From the NCBI RefSeq assembly GCF_028583725.1, contig NZ_CP110680.1, positions 310,001 to 374,000 of the forward strand: a DNA stretch of 64,000 nt. The letters are read 5' to 3'. How positions within the stretch are numbered: the stretch's first letter is position 1; every line of letters begins with the position of its first letter. A program made the position numbers and the translations under genes. The notes beneath the pieces were generated by a model that ran no database searches, was not told the origin of the DNA, and saw only the letters and a program-made list of their open reading frames with translations. Shown in pieces: positions 16,758 through 25,263 of the stretch. This DNA comes from Cellulomonas fimi. Lineage in GTDB: Bacteria; Actinomycetota; Actinomycetes; Actinomycetales; Cellulomonadaceae.

Positions 16758-16882
16758 GGCGGGCAGCCTAGGGCCCGCACGGGTCGACGTCACGCTCCCG
16801 GGCGCCGCCCCCGGCCGCCCGTCGCCGCAGGTCACCGCCCGGCGGCGCTGCGCCGCGCGCGCGACCGTCCTACGCTCGCGAG

Positions 16883-18394
16883 GTGCCCCGACGTCGCGTC
16901 CACCTCGTCCCGCCGTCCCTCGCCGCTCGGCCCGCGGACGCGGTCGACGCCGACGTCGAGCGTGGCCTGGCCGACCTGCGCGACGAGCTCGGGGTGCCCG
17001 ACGCGTTCCCGGCCGACGTGGTCGCGGAGGCGCAGTCCGCGTCCACCGCGGGACCGCTCGCCGACCTCCCGGACGCGACCGACGTGCCGTTCGTGACGAT
17101 CGACCCGCCCGGCTCGCGTGACCTCGACCAGGCGGTGCACATCGAGCGGCGCGGCACCGGCTTCCGCGTGCGGTACGCGATCGCCGACGTCGCGTCGTGG
17201 GTGCGCCCGGGCGGCGCCGTCGACGCCGAGGCGCGACGTCGCGTCGTCACCCTCTACGCGCCCGACGGCCGCACCCCGCTGCACCCGCCCGCGCTGTCCG
17301 AGGGGTCCGCCAGCCTGCTGCCGGACCAGGACGTGCCCGCGCTGCTCTGGACGGTCGACCTCGACGCCGACGGCGCCCCGACGGCCGTCGACGTGCGGCG
17401 GGCACGCGTCCGCTCGCGCGCCCAGCTCACGTACGACGAGGTCCAGCGGGCGTACGACGACGGCACCGCGGACGGGACCCTCGCCCTGCTGCGGGACGTC
17501 GGGCGCCTGCGGCAGGACGCCGAGCGGGCGCGCGGGGGCATCACTCTGCCGACGCCCGAGCAGGAGGTCCAGCGGGTCGACGGGCACTGGGCGCTGGTGA
17601 GCCGCGCGACGCTCGACGCCGAGGAGTGGAACGCGCAGATCTCGCTGCTCACGGGCCTCTGCGCGGCGCAGCTCATGCTCGACGGACGCATCGGTGTGCT
17701 GCGCACCCTGCCGCCCGCCGACCCGCGCGACGTGGCCCGTCTGCGCCGGGCCGCGGACGCGCTCGACGTGCCGTGGCCCGACGGCGCGCCGGTCGGCGAC
17801 GTCGTCCGGGGGCTCGACGCCGCCGTCCCCGCGCACGCCGCGCTGCTCACGGAGGCGACGACCCTGCTGCGCGGCGCGGCCTACGTGGCGTTCGACGGCA
17901 CGGTGCCGGAGCAGGCCCAGCACGCCGCGCTCGCGGCCCCGTACGCGCACACGACGGCACCGCTGCGGCGCCTCGTCGACCGGTTCGTCGGCGAGACGTG
18001 CGTCGCGCTGGTCGCCGGGCAGGACGTGCCGGAGTGGGTGCGGTCCGCGCTGCCCGACGTCCCGGCGCTCATGGCCGGCGGTGACCGCCGCGCCAACGAG
18101 TACGAGCGCGGCTGCCTCGACCTGCTGGAGGCGGCGCTGCTCACCGGCCGGGTCGGCGACGTGTTCGACGGGGTCGTGGTGGACGCGCACGACGACCGCA
18201 CCTCGGGAGTCGTGCAGCTGCGCGACCCGGTCGTGCGGGCGCGCGTCGAGGGCACCGCGCTGCCCGTGGGCGAGCACGTGCGGGTCCGGCTGGCCGAGGC
18301 GTCGACCGCCCGTCGCCGGGTCCGTTTCGCGCTCGCCGACCAGCCGGCCGCGCCGGCCGGCGCCGGCGACGCCGACGCGCGCGCCGAGGGCTGA
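16883..18394 (+). CDS. RNB-domain ribonuclease (RNase II/R superfamily)
   Basis: A 503-residue protein with a central RNB domain, without the N-terminal cold-shock domains of RNase R and with only a short C-terminal beta domain. The active-site block reads VTIDPPGSRDLDQAVHIE (D74, D80, D82); the fourth acidic position of E. coli RNase II is Gln83 here. Other family marks are VRYAIADVASWV, PYAHTTAPLRRLVDRFV and RRANEYERGCLDLLEA. It probably degrades RNA 3' to 5', although the Asp-to-Gln change could lower or alter activity. GTG 16883 lies six nt after TACGCT (16871-16876), a leaderless start. The next gene follows after 3 nt. Confidence 0.88.
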   Translation: MPRRRVHLVPPSLAARPADAVDADVERGLADLRDELGVPDAFPADVVAEAQSASTAGPLADLPDATDVPFVTIDPPGSRDLDQAVHIERRGTGFRVRYAIADVASWVRPGGAVDAEARRRVVTLYAPDGRTPLHPPALSEGSASLLPDQDVPALLWTVDLDADGAPTAVDVRRARVRSRAQLTYDEVQRAYDDGTADGTLALLRDVGRLRQDAERARGGITLPTPEQEVQRVDGHWALVSRATLDAEEWNAQISLLTGLCAAQLMLDGRIGVLRTLPPADPRDVARLRRAADALDVPWPDGAPVGDVVRGLDAAVPAHAALLTEATTLLRGAAYVAFDGTVPEQAQHAALAAPYAHTTAPLRRLVDRFVGETCVALVAGQDVPEWVRSALPDVPALMAGGDRRANEYERGCLDLLEAALLTGRVGDVFDGVVVDAHDDRTSGVVQLRDPVVRARVEGTALPVGEHVRVRLAEASTARRRVRFALADQPAAPAGAGDADARAEG

Positions 18395-18397
18395 CCG

Positions 18398-19450
18398 GTG
18401 GACCTCGACGACGTCGCCGACGACCTGTACGGCGCGCCGCCCGACCAGTTCGTCGCACGCCGCGACGCCGCCGCGAAGGACGCGCGTGCGGCGGGCGACC
18501 GCGACCTCGCCGCCGAGATCTCCGCGCTGCGCAAGCCGACCGTCGCCGCGTGGCTGGTCAACGCGCTGCTGCGCGACGTGCCCGGGCTCGACGAGCAGCT
18601 CGTGACGCTCGGCGACAGCCTGCGCGAGGCCGAGCGCACGCTCGACGGCGCGGGCCTGCGCGACCTGTCGCGGCAGCGGCGCGCGCTCGTGACGTCGCTG
18701 GTCGGCCGCGCGAAGGCGCTCGGCAGGCAGGCCGGGCACAAGGTCGGCGACGCCGTCGCGCAGGAGGTGGACGCGACGCTGACCGCCGCGCTCGCCGACC
18801 CGGAGGTCGCGCGCGACGTCACGTCGGGCCGCCTCACCGCGGGCCGGGAGTTCGTGGGGTTCGGTGGGATCGCGTCGGGCGAGCCGGCCGCGGCGCCGGC
18901 GCGACCGTCCCGCGCCCCGGCCTCGCGCGCGAGCGACGAGACCCCGCGGACGACCACGTCACGCAGCCGCGCGCACCTGCGGGTCGTCGAGCCGCCCGAG
19001 CCCGCGCAGCCGCCCGAGCCGCGCGAGTCCGCCGCCGACCGGCGCCGTCGCCGCGAGCGCGAGGAGGCGGTCGCGTCCGCCCGCCGCGCGCGGGACGAGG
19101 CCGCCGACGCGCTGCGCACCGCCCGCGAGCAGCTCGACGACGCGACCCGTGAGCGGGACGCGCAGCAGCAGGCCGCCGCCGACGCCGAGACCGCCGCGTC
19201 GGACGCCCGGCAGGAGGTCGACGACCTCAACGCCGCGCTCGTCGACCTGCGGCACCGGCTCGCGGCCGCGCAGAAGGCGCTCACCCGCGCCGACGAGGCC
19301 GAGAGCCGTGCGGCGTCGAGCCTGCACACGCGCGAGAAGGACGTCACGTCCGCCCAGCGGGACCTGCGCCGCGCCGAGCGGGCCGCGTCGGACGCCGCCC
19401 ACGCGCTCGAGCGCGCGGAGGGCGCGCTGGCCGACCTCGACGGCTCCTGA
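18398..19450 (+). CDS. Conserved actinobacterial coiled-coil protein
   Basis: A 350-residue protein. Residues 1-165 form a helical domain with the conserved opening LDDVADDLYGAPPDQFVARRD and KPTVAAWLVNALLRD. After a Pro/Ser linker, residues ~205-350 are a long Ala/Glu/Arg-rich coiled coil (RARDEAADALRTAREQLDDA onward). No catalytic motif. GTG 18398 sits 3 nt after the RNB gene stop, so the two are an operon and may work together; a link to RNA or nucleoid metabolism is speculation. Homologues in other actinobacteria are annotated only as hypothetical, to my knowledge. Confidence 0.8.
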   Translation: MDLDDVADDLYGAPPDQFVARRDAAAKDARAAGDRDLAAEISALRKPTVAAWLVNALLRDVPGLDEQLVTLGDSLREAERTLDGAGLRDLSRQRRALVTSLVGRAKALGRQAGHKVGDAVAQEVDATLTAALADPEVARDVTSGRLTAGREFVGFGGIASGEPAAAPARPSRAPASRASDETPRTTTSRSRAHLRVVEPPEPAQPPEPRESAADRRRRREREEAVASARRARDEAADALRTAREQLDDATRERDAQQQAAADAETAASDARQEVDDLNAALVDLRHRLAAAQKALTRADEAESRAASSLHTREKDVTSAQRDLRRAERAASDAAHALERAEGALADLDGS

Positions 19451-19469
19451 GGCGGCCGCTCGCCCGCGG

Positions 19470-20168
19470 TCAGCCGTTCGACGACGTCACCGCGATCGAC
19501 GCGGCCGTGGCTGCGGCCAGGGCGGCCGTGACGCTCTCCGCGGCGGCGATCGCGCGGCGCACCGCCTCGCCCCCGACCTGACCGTCGGCGACCGCCTTCG
19601 CACGGCGCCGCACCTCGGAGCGGGACAGCCCGACGTCCCCGACGACGTCCGGCACCCGGCCGACGGCGTGCACGACGGCGACGAGGGTCGCGTCGCGCGC
19701 GTCGGGCGCGCGCGAGCCGACGATGACGTCGCGCACGCGGGCGCGCAGCCGCGCGGGCTCCCCGGCGGGGTCGACGGCGGGCCAGCGGGTGCTCCAGGTG
19801 ATGCCGAGCGCGCGCACGGGCTCCGCCCGCAGGACGCGTGCGGTCGCGAGCCGGTCGTGCAGCGCGTCGCGCAGGCCCTTCGCGAGCCGCGGCAGGACGT
19901 CTTGCGGCTTGCGCGGGCGCGCGTCCAGCGCGAGGCGGTGCAGCGACTCGTCGAGGACCGCGTCCCCGGTCGCGGGCACCGGGCGCACGACGACACGGCC
20001 GGGTGCCGCGAGCGGGTGGCCCTTCCCCGCGACCTCGACGTGCCCGGAGAGCACGAGCTCGACGAGGACCGCCCCGGCGGCCGCGAGGCCGACGCGCTCG
20101 CCCGAGGTGAGCGCACGGCCGCTCACCGGGTCGGTGAGCAGCAGCAACGTCTCCTCCGCCAGCAGCAT
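19470..20168 (-). CDS. GPP34 (Golgi phosphoprotein 3-like) family protein
   Basis: A 232-residue GPP34-fold protein. The N-terminal MLLAEETLLLLTDPVSGRAL and the helix LAAAGAVLVELVLSGHVEV match the family, as does the C-terminal AAESVTAALAAATAAS. Eukaryotic GOLPH3 binds phosphatidylinositol-4-phosphate; actinobacterial members are of unknown role, perhaps membrane-peripheral. ATG 20168 lies seven nt after TACCGT (minus strand, 20176-20181), a leaderless start, and faces the leaderless start of the YdeI-like gene 52 nt away. Confidence 0.85.
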   Translation of the reverse strand: MLLAEETLLLLTDPVSGRALTSGERVGLAAAGAVLVELVLSGHVEVAGKGHPLAAPGRVVVRPVPATGDAVLDESLHRLALDARPRKPQDVLPRLAKGLRDALHDRLATARVLRAEPVRALGITWSTRWPAVDPAGEPARLRARVRDVIVGSRAPDARDATLVAVVHAVGRVPDVVGDVGLSRSEVRRRAKAVADGQVGGEAVRRAIAAAESVTAALAAATAASIAVTSSNG

Positions 20169-20220
20169 GCCCGTCACGGTAGCCGTGCCGGTGTCGGACC
20201 GGGAGGGGACAATCGGCCCC

Positions 20221-20799
20221 ATGACGGGTCAGAAGGACGCGCCGCAGCTGCACGTCGAGACGGTCGAGGAGTGGCGCGACTGGCTCGTCGCGCACCACGC
20301 GGCGGAGACCGGCGTGTGGCTCGTGTCGTGGCGGCGGTCGACGGGCCGGCCCGCCGTGCCGTACGAGGCCGCCGTCGAGGAGGCGCTGACCGTCGGCTGG
20401 ATCGACGCGACGCAGCGGTCGCTCGACGACGAGCGGACCGCGCAGTGGTTCTGCCCGCGGAAGCCCGGGTCGGGGTGGGCGCGCACCAACAAGGAGCGGC
20501 TGGTCCGGCTCGAGGCCGAGGGGCGGATGCTGCCGGCGGGCAGGGCCGTCGTCGAGGCCGCGAAGGCCGACGGGTCCTGGACGCTGCTCGACGACGTCGA
20601 GGCGCTCGTCGTCCCGCCCGACCTGGCCGCGGCGTTCGACGCGCACCCCGGCGCGCGCGAGACGTGGGACGCGTTCCCGCGGTCGGTCAAGCGCCTGCAC
20701 CTGGTCTGGCTCGTCGACGCGAAGCGGCCGGCGACGCGCGCGGCGCGCGTCGAGGAGGTCGCCGTGAAGGCGGCGGCCGGCGAGCGCGCGCGGGCGTGA
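20221..20799 (+). CDS. YdeI/OmpD-associated family protein
   Basis: A 192-residue protein of the YdeI/OmpD-associated (bacteriocin-protection, DUF1801-like) family: EEWRDWLVAHHAAETGVWLV, YEAAVEEALTVGWIDATQRSL, WFCPRKPGSGWARTNKERL and a C-terminal ETWDAFPRSVKRLHLVWL. No enzymatic role is firmly known. ATG 20221 lies seven nt after GACAAT (20208-20213), a leaderless start. The next gene begins 10 nt after its stop. Confidence 0.88.
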   Translation: MTGQKDAPQLHVETVEEWRDWLVAHHAAETGVWLVSWRRSTGRPAVPYEAAVEEALTVGWIDATQRSLDDERTAQWFCPRKPGSGWARTNKERLVRLEAEGRMLPAGRAVVEAAKADGSWTLLDDVEALVVPPDLAAAFDAHPGARETWDAFPRSVKRLHLVWLVDAKRPATRAARVEEVAVKAAAGERARA

Positions 20800-20809
20800 C
20801 GAGCCCCGC

Positions 20810-21559
20810 GTGACCGAGCACAGGCGTGCGCGCCGGGAGGCCGCCGGGCGGGTGCTGCGGGACGTCGGCCGGACGGTGCGACGCTCGGACGTCGCGCTCG
20901 TCTACGGCGGCCTCGTCACGGCCGGTGCGCTCGTCATGGCGTTCCTCCCCGACGCGACGGTCGACGCGGTCACCGCGCACGCGTCCGGCAACCTCGACAA
21001 CATGCGCGAGCGTCCCGTCGAGTCGCTCGTCCTCAGCGGCCTGGTGCTGCCGCACCCGTCGAACCTCGTGCTCGTCGTCGCGCTCGTCGTCGCCGTGGCC
21101 TACGTCCAGCGCTGGCTCGGGCGCGGCGCGACGCTCGTCGTGATGGCCGCGGGGCAGGTCGTCGCGTCGCTCGTCGTGGGGGCGGTGCTGACGACCGGCA
21201 TCGCGCGCGGGTGGTTCTCGCCGGGACTGGCCGGGGCCGACGACGTCGGCGTCAGCTACGTGCTGGCGTGCGTGTCCGGCGCGCTCGTCGCGCGCGTGCC
21301 CCGACGGTGGCGGTGGTGGTACCTCGGGGTGCTCGTGGCCGTGTGGGTGCTGCCCGGGATCTGGCTGCGGTCGTTCACCGACGTCGGGCACGCGACGGCG
21401 CTCGCGGTCGGGCTCGCCGTGGCGCTCGTCGCGCACCGGGGCGCGGTCGCGGCCGCGAGCCCGGACGGCTGGCGGCCGACCGGTGACGAGCGGCACACCC
21501 CCGACACCCGGTCCCGGGACGACGGTCCCGGGCGACCAGGGGTCCCTGACCCGCGATGA
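20810..21559 (+). CDS. Rhomboid-like integral membrane protein
   Basis: A 249-residue protein with about six membrane segments (residues 28-47, 70-100, 106-130, 147-161, 169-185, 194-209). DDVGVSYVLACVSGALVA contains Ser149 in place of the usual GxSG active serine, and FTDVGHATALAVGLAVAL holds His194, the expected partner, so a Ser-His dyad like that of rhomboid proteases is possible. The substrate is unknown. GTG 20810 follows the YdeI-like gene closely. The last codons contain a hairpin (CCCGGGAC/GTCCCGGG, 21513-21532) about 45 nt upstream of the next gene's start, which could be a terminator or an operator. Confidence 0.75.
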   Translation: MTEHRRARREAAGRVLRDVGRTVRRSDVALVYGGLVTAGALVMAFLPDATVDAVTAHASGNLDNMRERPVESLVLSGLVLPHPSNLVLVVALVVAVAYVQRWLGRGATLVVMAAGQVVASLVVGAVLTTGIARGWFSPGLAGADDVGVSYVLACVSGALVARVPRRWRWWYLGVLVAVWVLPGIWLRSFTDVGHATALAVGLAVALVAHRGAVAAASPDGWRPTGDERHTPDTRSRDDGPGRPGVPDPR

Positions 21560-21567
21560 TGGGCCTC

Positions 21568-22848
21568 GTGCCGACCGAACCCGACGACGACGAGCTCGAG
21601 CTCATCCGCCGCTCGGGCGTCGCGCTGCGCGTCGGCCGCCTGAGCCTGTCGGCGGGGACCGGGTCCTACCGCGTGAAGGCGTCGATGGCCCGCATGGCCC
21701 GTGCGCTCGGCATCGACCGGCACGAGGCGCACGTGACGCTCACGGAGATCACGACGACGTCGCACCGCGGCCGGTCGTTCCGCACGGAGGTCGCGGAGGT
21801 CCGGTCCGTCGGCATCAACGCCGACCGGCTGTCCCGCCTCGAGGCGCTCGTGTCCCGGCTGGAGGGCCGCAAGCTCCGCGACGGCGTCGAGACGACCGTC
21901 GAGGAGGCCACCGCCGAGCTCGACGACATCGCCGCCCGCAAGCCCCTGTACCCGGCGCTGCTCAACGCGCTGTGGTCCGGGATCGCGTGCGCCGCGTTCG
22001 CGTTCCTCAACAACGGCGGGCCGGTCGAGGTGGTCGGCGTGCTCGTCGGGGCGTCGCTCGGGCAGGCGCTGCGCCGGGCGCTGCTGCACCGCGGCTATAA
22101 CCAGTTCGGCGTGACGATGCTCGCGGCCGCGCTCGGGGCGTTCACGTACCTCGGGTTCGTCACCGTGCTGCACGGGGTCGGCGCGATCGGCGTCCGGCAC
22201 GAGGCGGGCTACGTCTCCGCGGTGCTGTTCCTCATCCCCGGGTTCGCGCTCGTCACGGGCGCCCTGGACCTGGCGAAGCTCGACTTCTCCGCGGGCGTCG
22301 CGCGGCTCGTGTACGCACTCATGATCCTCACGTCCGCCGCGCTCGCGGTGTGGGCCGTGTCGAGCGTCGTCGGCCTGCAGCCCGACCCGCCGCCGCCGCT
22401 CGGCCTCGACACACCGCTGCTGCTCACGCTCCGGTTCGTCGCGTCGTTCCTCGGCGTCCTCGGGTTCGCGCTCATGTTCAACAGCCCGTGGCCCATGGCC
22501 GTCGGCGCCGCGACGGTCGGCATGGTCGCGAACGTCGTGCGGCTCGAGCTCGTCGACGCGGGCGTCGTGGTGCAGGCCGCCGCCGCGCTCGTCGCGCTGC
22601 TGGTGGGCCTCCTCGCGGCCGTCGTCGCACCGCGCCTGCACGTCCCGCGCATCACGATCTCGGTGCCCGCCGTCGTCATCATGGTCCCGGGCGTGACGGC
22701 CTACCGGGCGGTCTTCCACCTGTCCGACGGGCAGACGACCGCCGCGCTCGCGTACGGCGTCCAGGCCGCGCTCGTCGTCGTCGCCCTGTCCATCGGGCTC
22801 GCCGTCGCGCGCATGCTCACCGACCGTGTCTGGGCCTTCGAGCGCTGA
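21568..22848 (+). CDS. ThrE-type threonine/serine exporter family protein
   Basis: A 426-residue membrane protein combining the ThrE N-terminal (DUF1212) and C-terminal (DUF3815) halves. The cytoplasmic N-terminus has GTGSYRVKASMARMARALG; about ten membrane helices follow, including LLNALWSGIACAAFAFLNNGG and VPAVVIMVPGVTAYRAVF. Corynebacterium ThrE exports threonine and serine with the proton motive force; family membership is clear, substrate is inferred. I chose GTG 21568, seven nt after GATGAT (21555-21560), rather than the ATGs that overlap this -10-like hexamer. Confidence 0.88.
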   Translation: MPTEPDDDELELIRRSGVALRVGRLSLSAGTGSYRVKASMARMARALGIDRHEAHVTLTEITTTSHRGRSFRTEVAEVRSVGINADRLSRLEALVSRLEGRKLRDGVETTVEEATAELDDIAARKPLYPALLNALWSGIACAAFAFLNNGGPVEVVGVLVGASLGQALRRALLHRGYNQFGVTMLAAALGAFTYLGFVTVLHGVGAIGVRHEAGYVSAVLFLIPGFALVTGALDLAKLDFSAGVARLVYALMILTSAALAVWAVSSVVGLQPDPPPPLGLDTPLLLTLRFVASFLGVLGFALMFNSPWPMAVGAATVGMVANVVRLELVDAGVVVQAAAALVALLVGLLAAVVAPRLHVPRITISVPAVVIMVPGVTAYRAVFHLSDGQTTAALAYGVQAALVVVALSIGLAVARMLTDRVWAFER

Positions 22849-22885
22849 CGCGTCAGGACGAGCGTCGACGACGCCTGGGCGACCG

Positions 22886-23923
22886 TCAGGGCGCGCCCGG
22901 CAGCCGCTCGCACGCGACGCCGTTGTCGTCCCCGTCGAGCTCCGCGACGTCCCCGTAGTGCGGCAGGTACGTCTCGAACCACGCCTGCGCCTCGGCCCAG
23001 GTCGCGAAGTCCGCGCAGTTCCGCGCGTTGCCCGGGTCGGCGGGCGTGCCGCCCGCGGCAGGCGCGGGGTCCGCGGGCGCGGGCTCGACGGGTGCGGGGT
23101 CGACGGGTGCGGGCGCCTGGCCCACGGGCGGCGACGTCGCACCGGCGGGCAGCGGCTCGTCCGGGCACGACGCGAGCACCCCCGCGATCGCGTCCCGCTC
23201 GGCGGCGGTGACCCACAGGCCGTACGCGTGCTTCACGGCCACCTGCCGCGCCACGTACGCGCACCGGAACGCCTTGTGCGGCGGCAGCCACGTCGCGGCG
23301 TCACCGTCGCCCTTCTGCGTGTTCTGCGGGCCGGACACCGCGAGCAGGTTGAGCGGGTCGTTGCCGAGCCGCTCGCGCGCCGCCCGGTCGAGCTGCTGCG
23401 CACCCTTCTGCCACGCGTCGGACAGCGCGACGACGTGGTCGACCTGCACGTCCGCCGACGTGGACGCCCCGCGCACGAACGCGATCGACGTGCCCGAGTA
23501 CGGGTCGGCGAGCGTGCCCGACTGCACGACGCAGTCCTGCGTGCCCGGCTTGAGCACGACGTCGGTCAGGTCGCGTCGCAGGACGTCGTTGCGGGTGTCG
23601 CAGCCGTTGCCGTCGAGGTCGACCTCCCGGTACGCGAACAGGTCGCGGTCGTACCCGGTCTTCGGCGCGCGCCCCTTGACCTCGAGCAGCCCGAGCGTGG
23701 CCAGCGCGGTCTGCCCCTGCGCCGCGTCGAGCCCTCCGTCGCCGGAGCCCTCCGTGGGCGCACCGGGCAGCGCGCCGGGAGGTGCGTCCGGGGGAGCCGC
23801 CGCGCCCCCCGTCGACGTCGTCGTGCCGATCGGCCCGCACGCCGCGGCCGCGGCGACGACGAGGGTGCCCAGGAGTCCGACGAGCGCCCGTCGTCGACCC
23901 CGCGTCCCGGAGGTTGTGCTCAC
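22886..23923 (-). CDS. Secreted lipoprotein nuclease: DUF1524/HNH plus excalibur domain
   Basis: A 345-residue exported protein. A signal peptide (ALVGLLGTLVVAAAAAC) ends in a lipobox-like AAAC at about residue 24, so it is probably lipid-anchored. Residues ~60-235 form an HNH/DUF1524 (GmrSD C-terminal-like) nuclease: QVDHVVALSDAW with the catalytic His, then NDPLNLLAVSGPQN and NTQKGDGDAATWLPP. After a Pro/Ala linker comes an excalibur calcium-binding domain, NCADFATWAEAQAWF ... LDGDDNGVACERL. It likely cuts extracellular DNA. GTG 23923 follows GATACT by seven nt on the minus strand, a leaderless start. Confidence 0.88.
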   Translation of the reverse strand: MSTTSGTRGRRRALVGLLGTLVVAAAAACGPIGTTTSTGGAAAPPDAPPGALPGAPTEGSGDGGLDAAQGQTALATLGLLEVKGRAPKTGYDRDLFAYREVDLDGNGCDTRNDVLRRDLTDVVLKPGTQDCVVQSGTLADPYSGTSIAFVRGASTSADVQVDHVVALSDAWQKGAQQLDRAARERLGNDPLNLLAVSGPQNTQKGDGDAATWLPPHKAFRCAYVARQVAVKHAYGLWVTAAERDAIAGVLASCPDEPLPAGATSPPVGQAPAPVDPAPVEPAPADPAPAAGGTPADPGNARNCADFATWAEAQAWFETYLPHYGDVAELDGDDNGVACERLPGAP

Positions 23924-24001
23924 GAGGAGGAGTATCGGCACTGCCGCCCACACGGCTGAGCAGGGTCCGCGCGTCGGTCCCGACGCTGGTCAGCGGACGC
24001 T

Positions 24002-24031
24002 TTGCCGCCCGGTCAGCGCGCCAGGTACCCT
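24002..24031 (+). promoter_or_regulatory. Promoter of tRNA-Ser(GCU)
   Basis: TTGCCG (24002-24007) and TACCCT (24026-24031) are separated by 18 nt and stand 11 nt before the tRNA, as expected for a housekeeping sigma promoter of a tRNA gene. Confidence 0.6.
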
Positions 24032-24042
24032 GTGCTGCACTT

Positions 24043-24131
24043 GGAGACGTCGCATAGCCAGGTCTAGTGCGCGACCCTGCTAAGGTCGTGAAGGGGCAAC
24101 CCTTCCGTGGGTTCAAATCCCACCGTCTCCG
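24043..24131 (+). tRNA. tRNA-Ser(GCU)
   Basis: A class II tRNA. Acceptor GGAGACG (24043-24049) pairs with CGTCTCC (24124-24130). Anticodon stem CGACC/GGTCG, loop CTGCTAA with anticodon GCT, long variable arm, T-loop GGTTCAAATCC. The discriminator G (24131) is followed by CTC..., so CCA is not encoded, unlike the tRNA-Ser(UGA) at 6645. Confidence 0.96.
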
Positions 24132-24171
24132 CTCTCGCCGGCCTCGTGACCGGCACGCTCGAGCGGCTGCC

Positions 24172-24195
24172 GCCCGTCCGGTCCTCCGGGCGGGC
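24172..24195 (+). terminator. Terminator of tRNA-Ser(GCU)
   Basis: A 10-bp stem GCCCGTCCGG/CCGGGCGGGC with one T-G wobble and a TCCT loop, followed by the T-rich GTTGCTGTGTG, 40 nt after the tRNA. The remaining ~200 nt to the next gene contain nothing recognisable. Confidence 0.75.
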
Positions 24196-24398
24196 GTTGC
24201 TGTGTGCCGGCACGGTCGGTGGTGGCGTCACGGCTGCTGCCGCCAGGACTGCGGCGCCGGCCGGTGCGGGTTCTCCGGCGGACGTCTGCGTGTTTCCACG
24301 CACGCGCGCCGCCGGGGCGGGTCCGGCCGGCGTGGGATGGCACTCGTGCGGCCCCGGGACATGCGGGCCGCCACGAGCGCAGCCTGAGGAGACACCCC

Positions 24399-25211
24399 GT
24401 GTCCGTCCAGACCGTCGACCGGTGGAGCACCACCCCCGCCCACGCGGGACGACACCCGCACACCCTGACACCGCGCGTCCGCCGCCTCCGGTCGGTGCCG
24501 ACGCCACGACCCGCCGGGGACCTGTCGCCTGCCCGCCGCGACGCCGCGGTGGGTGCGGCGACGACGACCGTCCTGCCCGACCCGGCGGCCGTCGAGCTCG
24601 CGCCGGACCTGCAGCGCCTGCGTCTGCTCGGCCGGTCCGGGATCGACACCGTCGCCGCGAAGCTCACGCTGATGCGCGGCCGGCAGCGGCACCAGGCGGC
24701 CGGGGACCCGGTCGCGCACGTCAGCACGCGGCTCAAGTCCGTCGAGTCGATCCTCGCGAAGGCGCGGCGCAAGGACGTCCCGCTCACGCCCGACGCGATC
24801 CGTGCGCAGATCCTCGACGTCGCGGGTGTGCGCGTCGTGTGCGACGTGGCGTCGGACCTGTACCGCGTGCGCGACCTGCTGCTCGCGCAGGGGGACGTCG
24901 TGCTGCTGTCCGAGCGGGACTACCTCGCGCGCCCGAAGGCGAGCGGGTACCGGGCGCTGCACCTCGTCGTGGAGGTGCCCGTCGACGTCCGCGGCCGGCG
25001 CGAGCACGTCGCGGTCGAGATCCAGCTCCGCACGGTCGCCGCGGACGCGTGGGCGCGCCTCGAGCACCGGCTCGCGTACAAGGGCGACGCGGACCTGCCG
25101 GCGCACGTGACCGGGTCGCTGCGTCGGGCCGCGGACGTGTCCTGGACCCTCGACTCGAGCCTGGAGCTGATCCGCGCGGAGGCGCGTACCGCCGGCCTCG
25201 CGATCGGGTGA
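24399..25211 (+). CDS. Small alarmone synthetase ((p)ppGpp synthetase, RelA/SpoT domain)
   Basis: A 270-residue single-domain synthetase like RelP/RelQ, without the hydrolase, TGS and ACT domains of Rel. After a disordered ~60-residue N-terminus come [58 protein letters not shown] (GTP-binding) and [20 protein letters not shown] with YKGD. It transfers pyrophosphate from ATP to GTP or GDP; transcriptional rather than ribosomal control is typical. GTG 24399 has GAGGAG 7-12 nt upstream; earlier in-frame starts would run through the tRNA terminator region. Confidence 0.88.
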   Translation: MSVQTVDRWSTTPAHAGRHPHTLTPRVRRLRSVPTPRPAGDLSPARRDAAVGAATTTVLPDPAAVELAPDLQRLRLLGRSGIDTVAAKLTLMRGRQRHQAAGDPVAHVSTRLKSVESILAKARRKDVPLTPDAIRAQILDVAGVRVVCDVASDLYRVRDLLLAQGDVVLLSERDYLARPKASGYRALHLVVEVPVDVRGRREHVAVEIQLRTVAADAWARLEHRLAYKGDADLPAHVTGSLRRAADVSWTLDSSLELIRAEARTAGLAIG

Positions 25212-25263
25212 ACGGCGCGGCAGGGCGCAGCCACGCTCGGGTGACGGCTGCGACGATCCTCGC

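Noticed and set aside
17881..20700. A 939-codon minus-strand frame
   Set aside because: It is antisense to the RNB and coiled-coil genes and out of frame with the real GPP34 gene.
21513..21532. DosR-type box upstream of the ThrE-type gene
   Set aside because: GGGACGACGGTCCC matches the core more poorly than the boxes near 55.5 kb and lies in a simple CCCGGGAC hairpin, so it is noted only as a possible terminator or operator.
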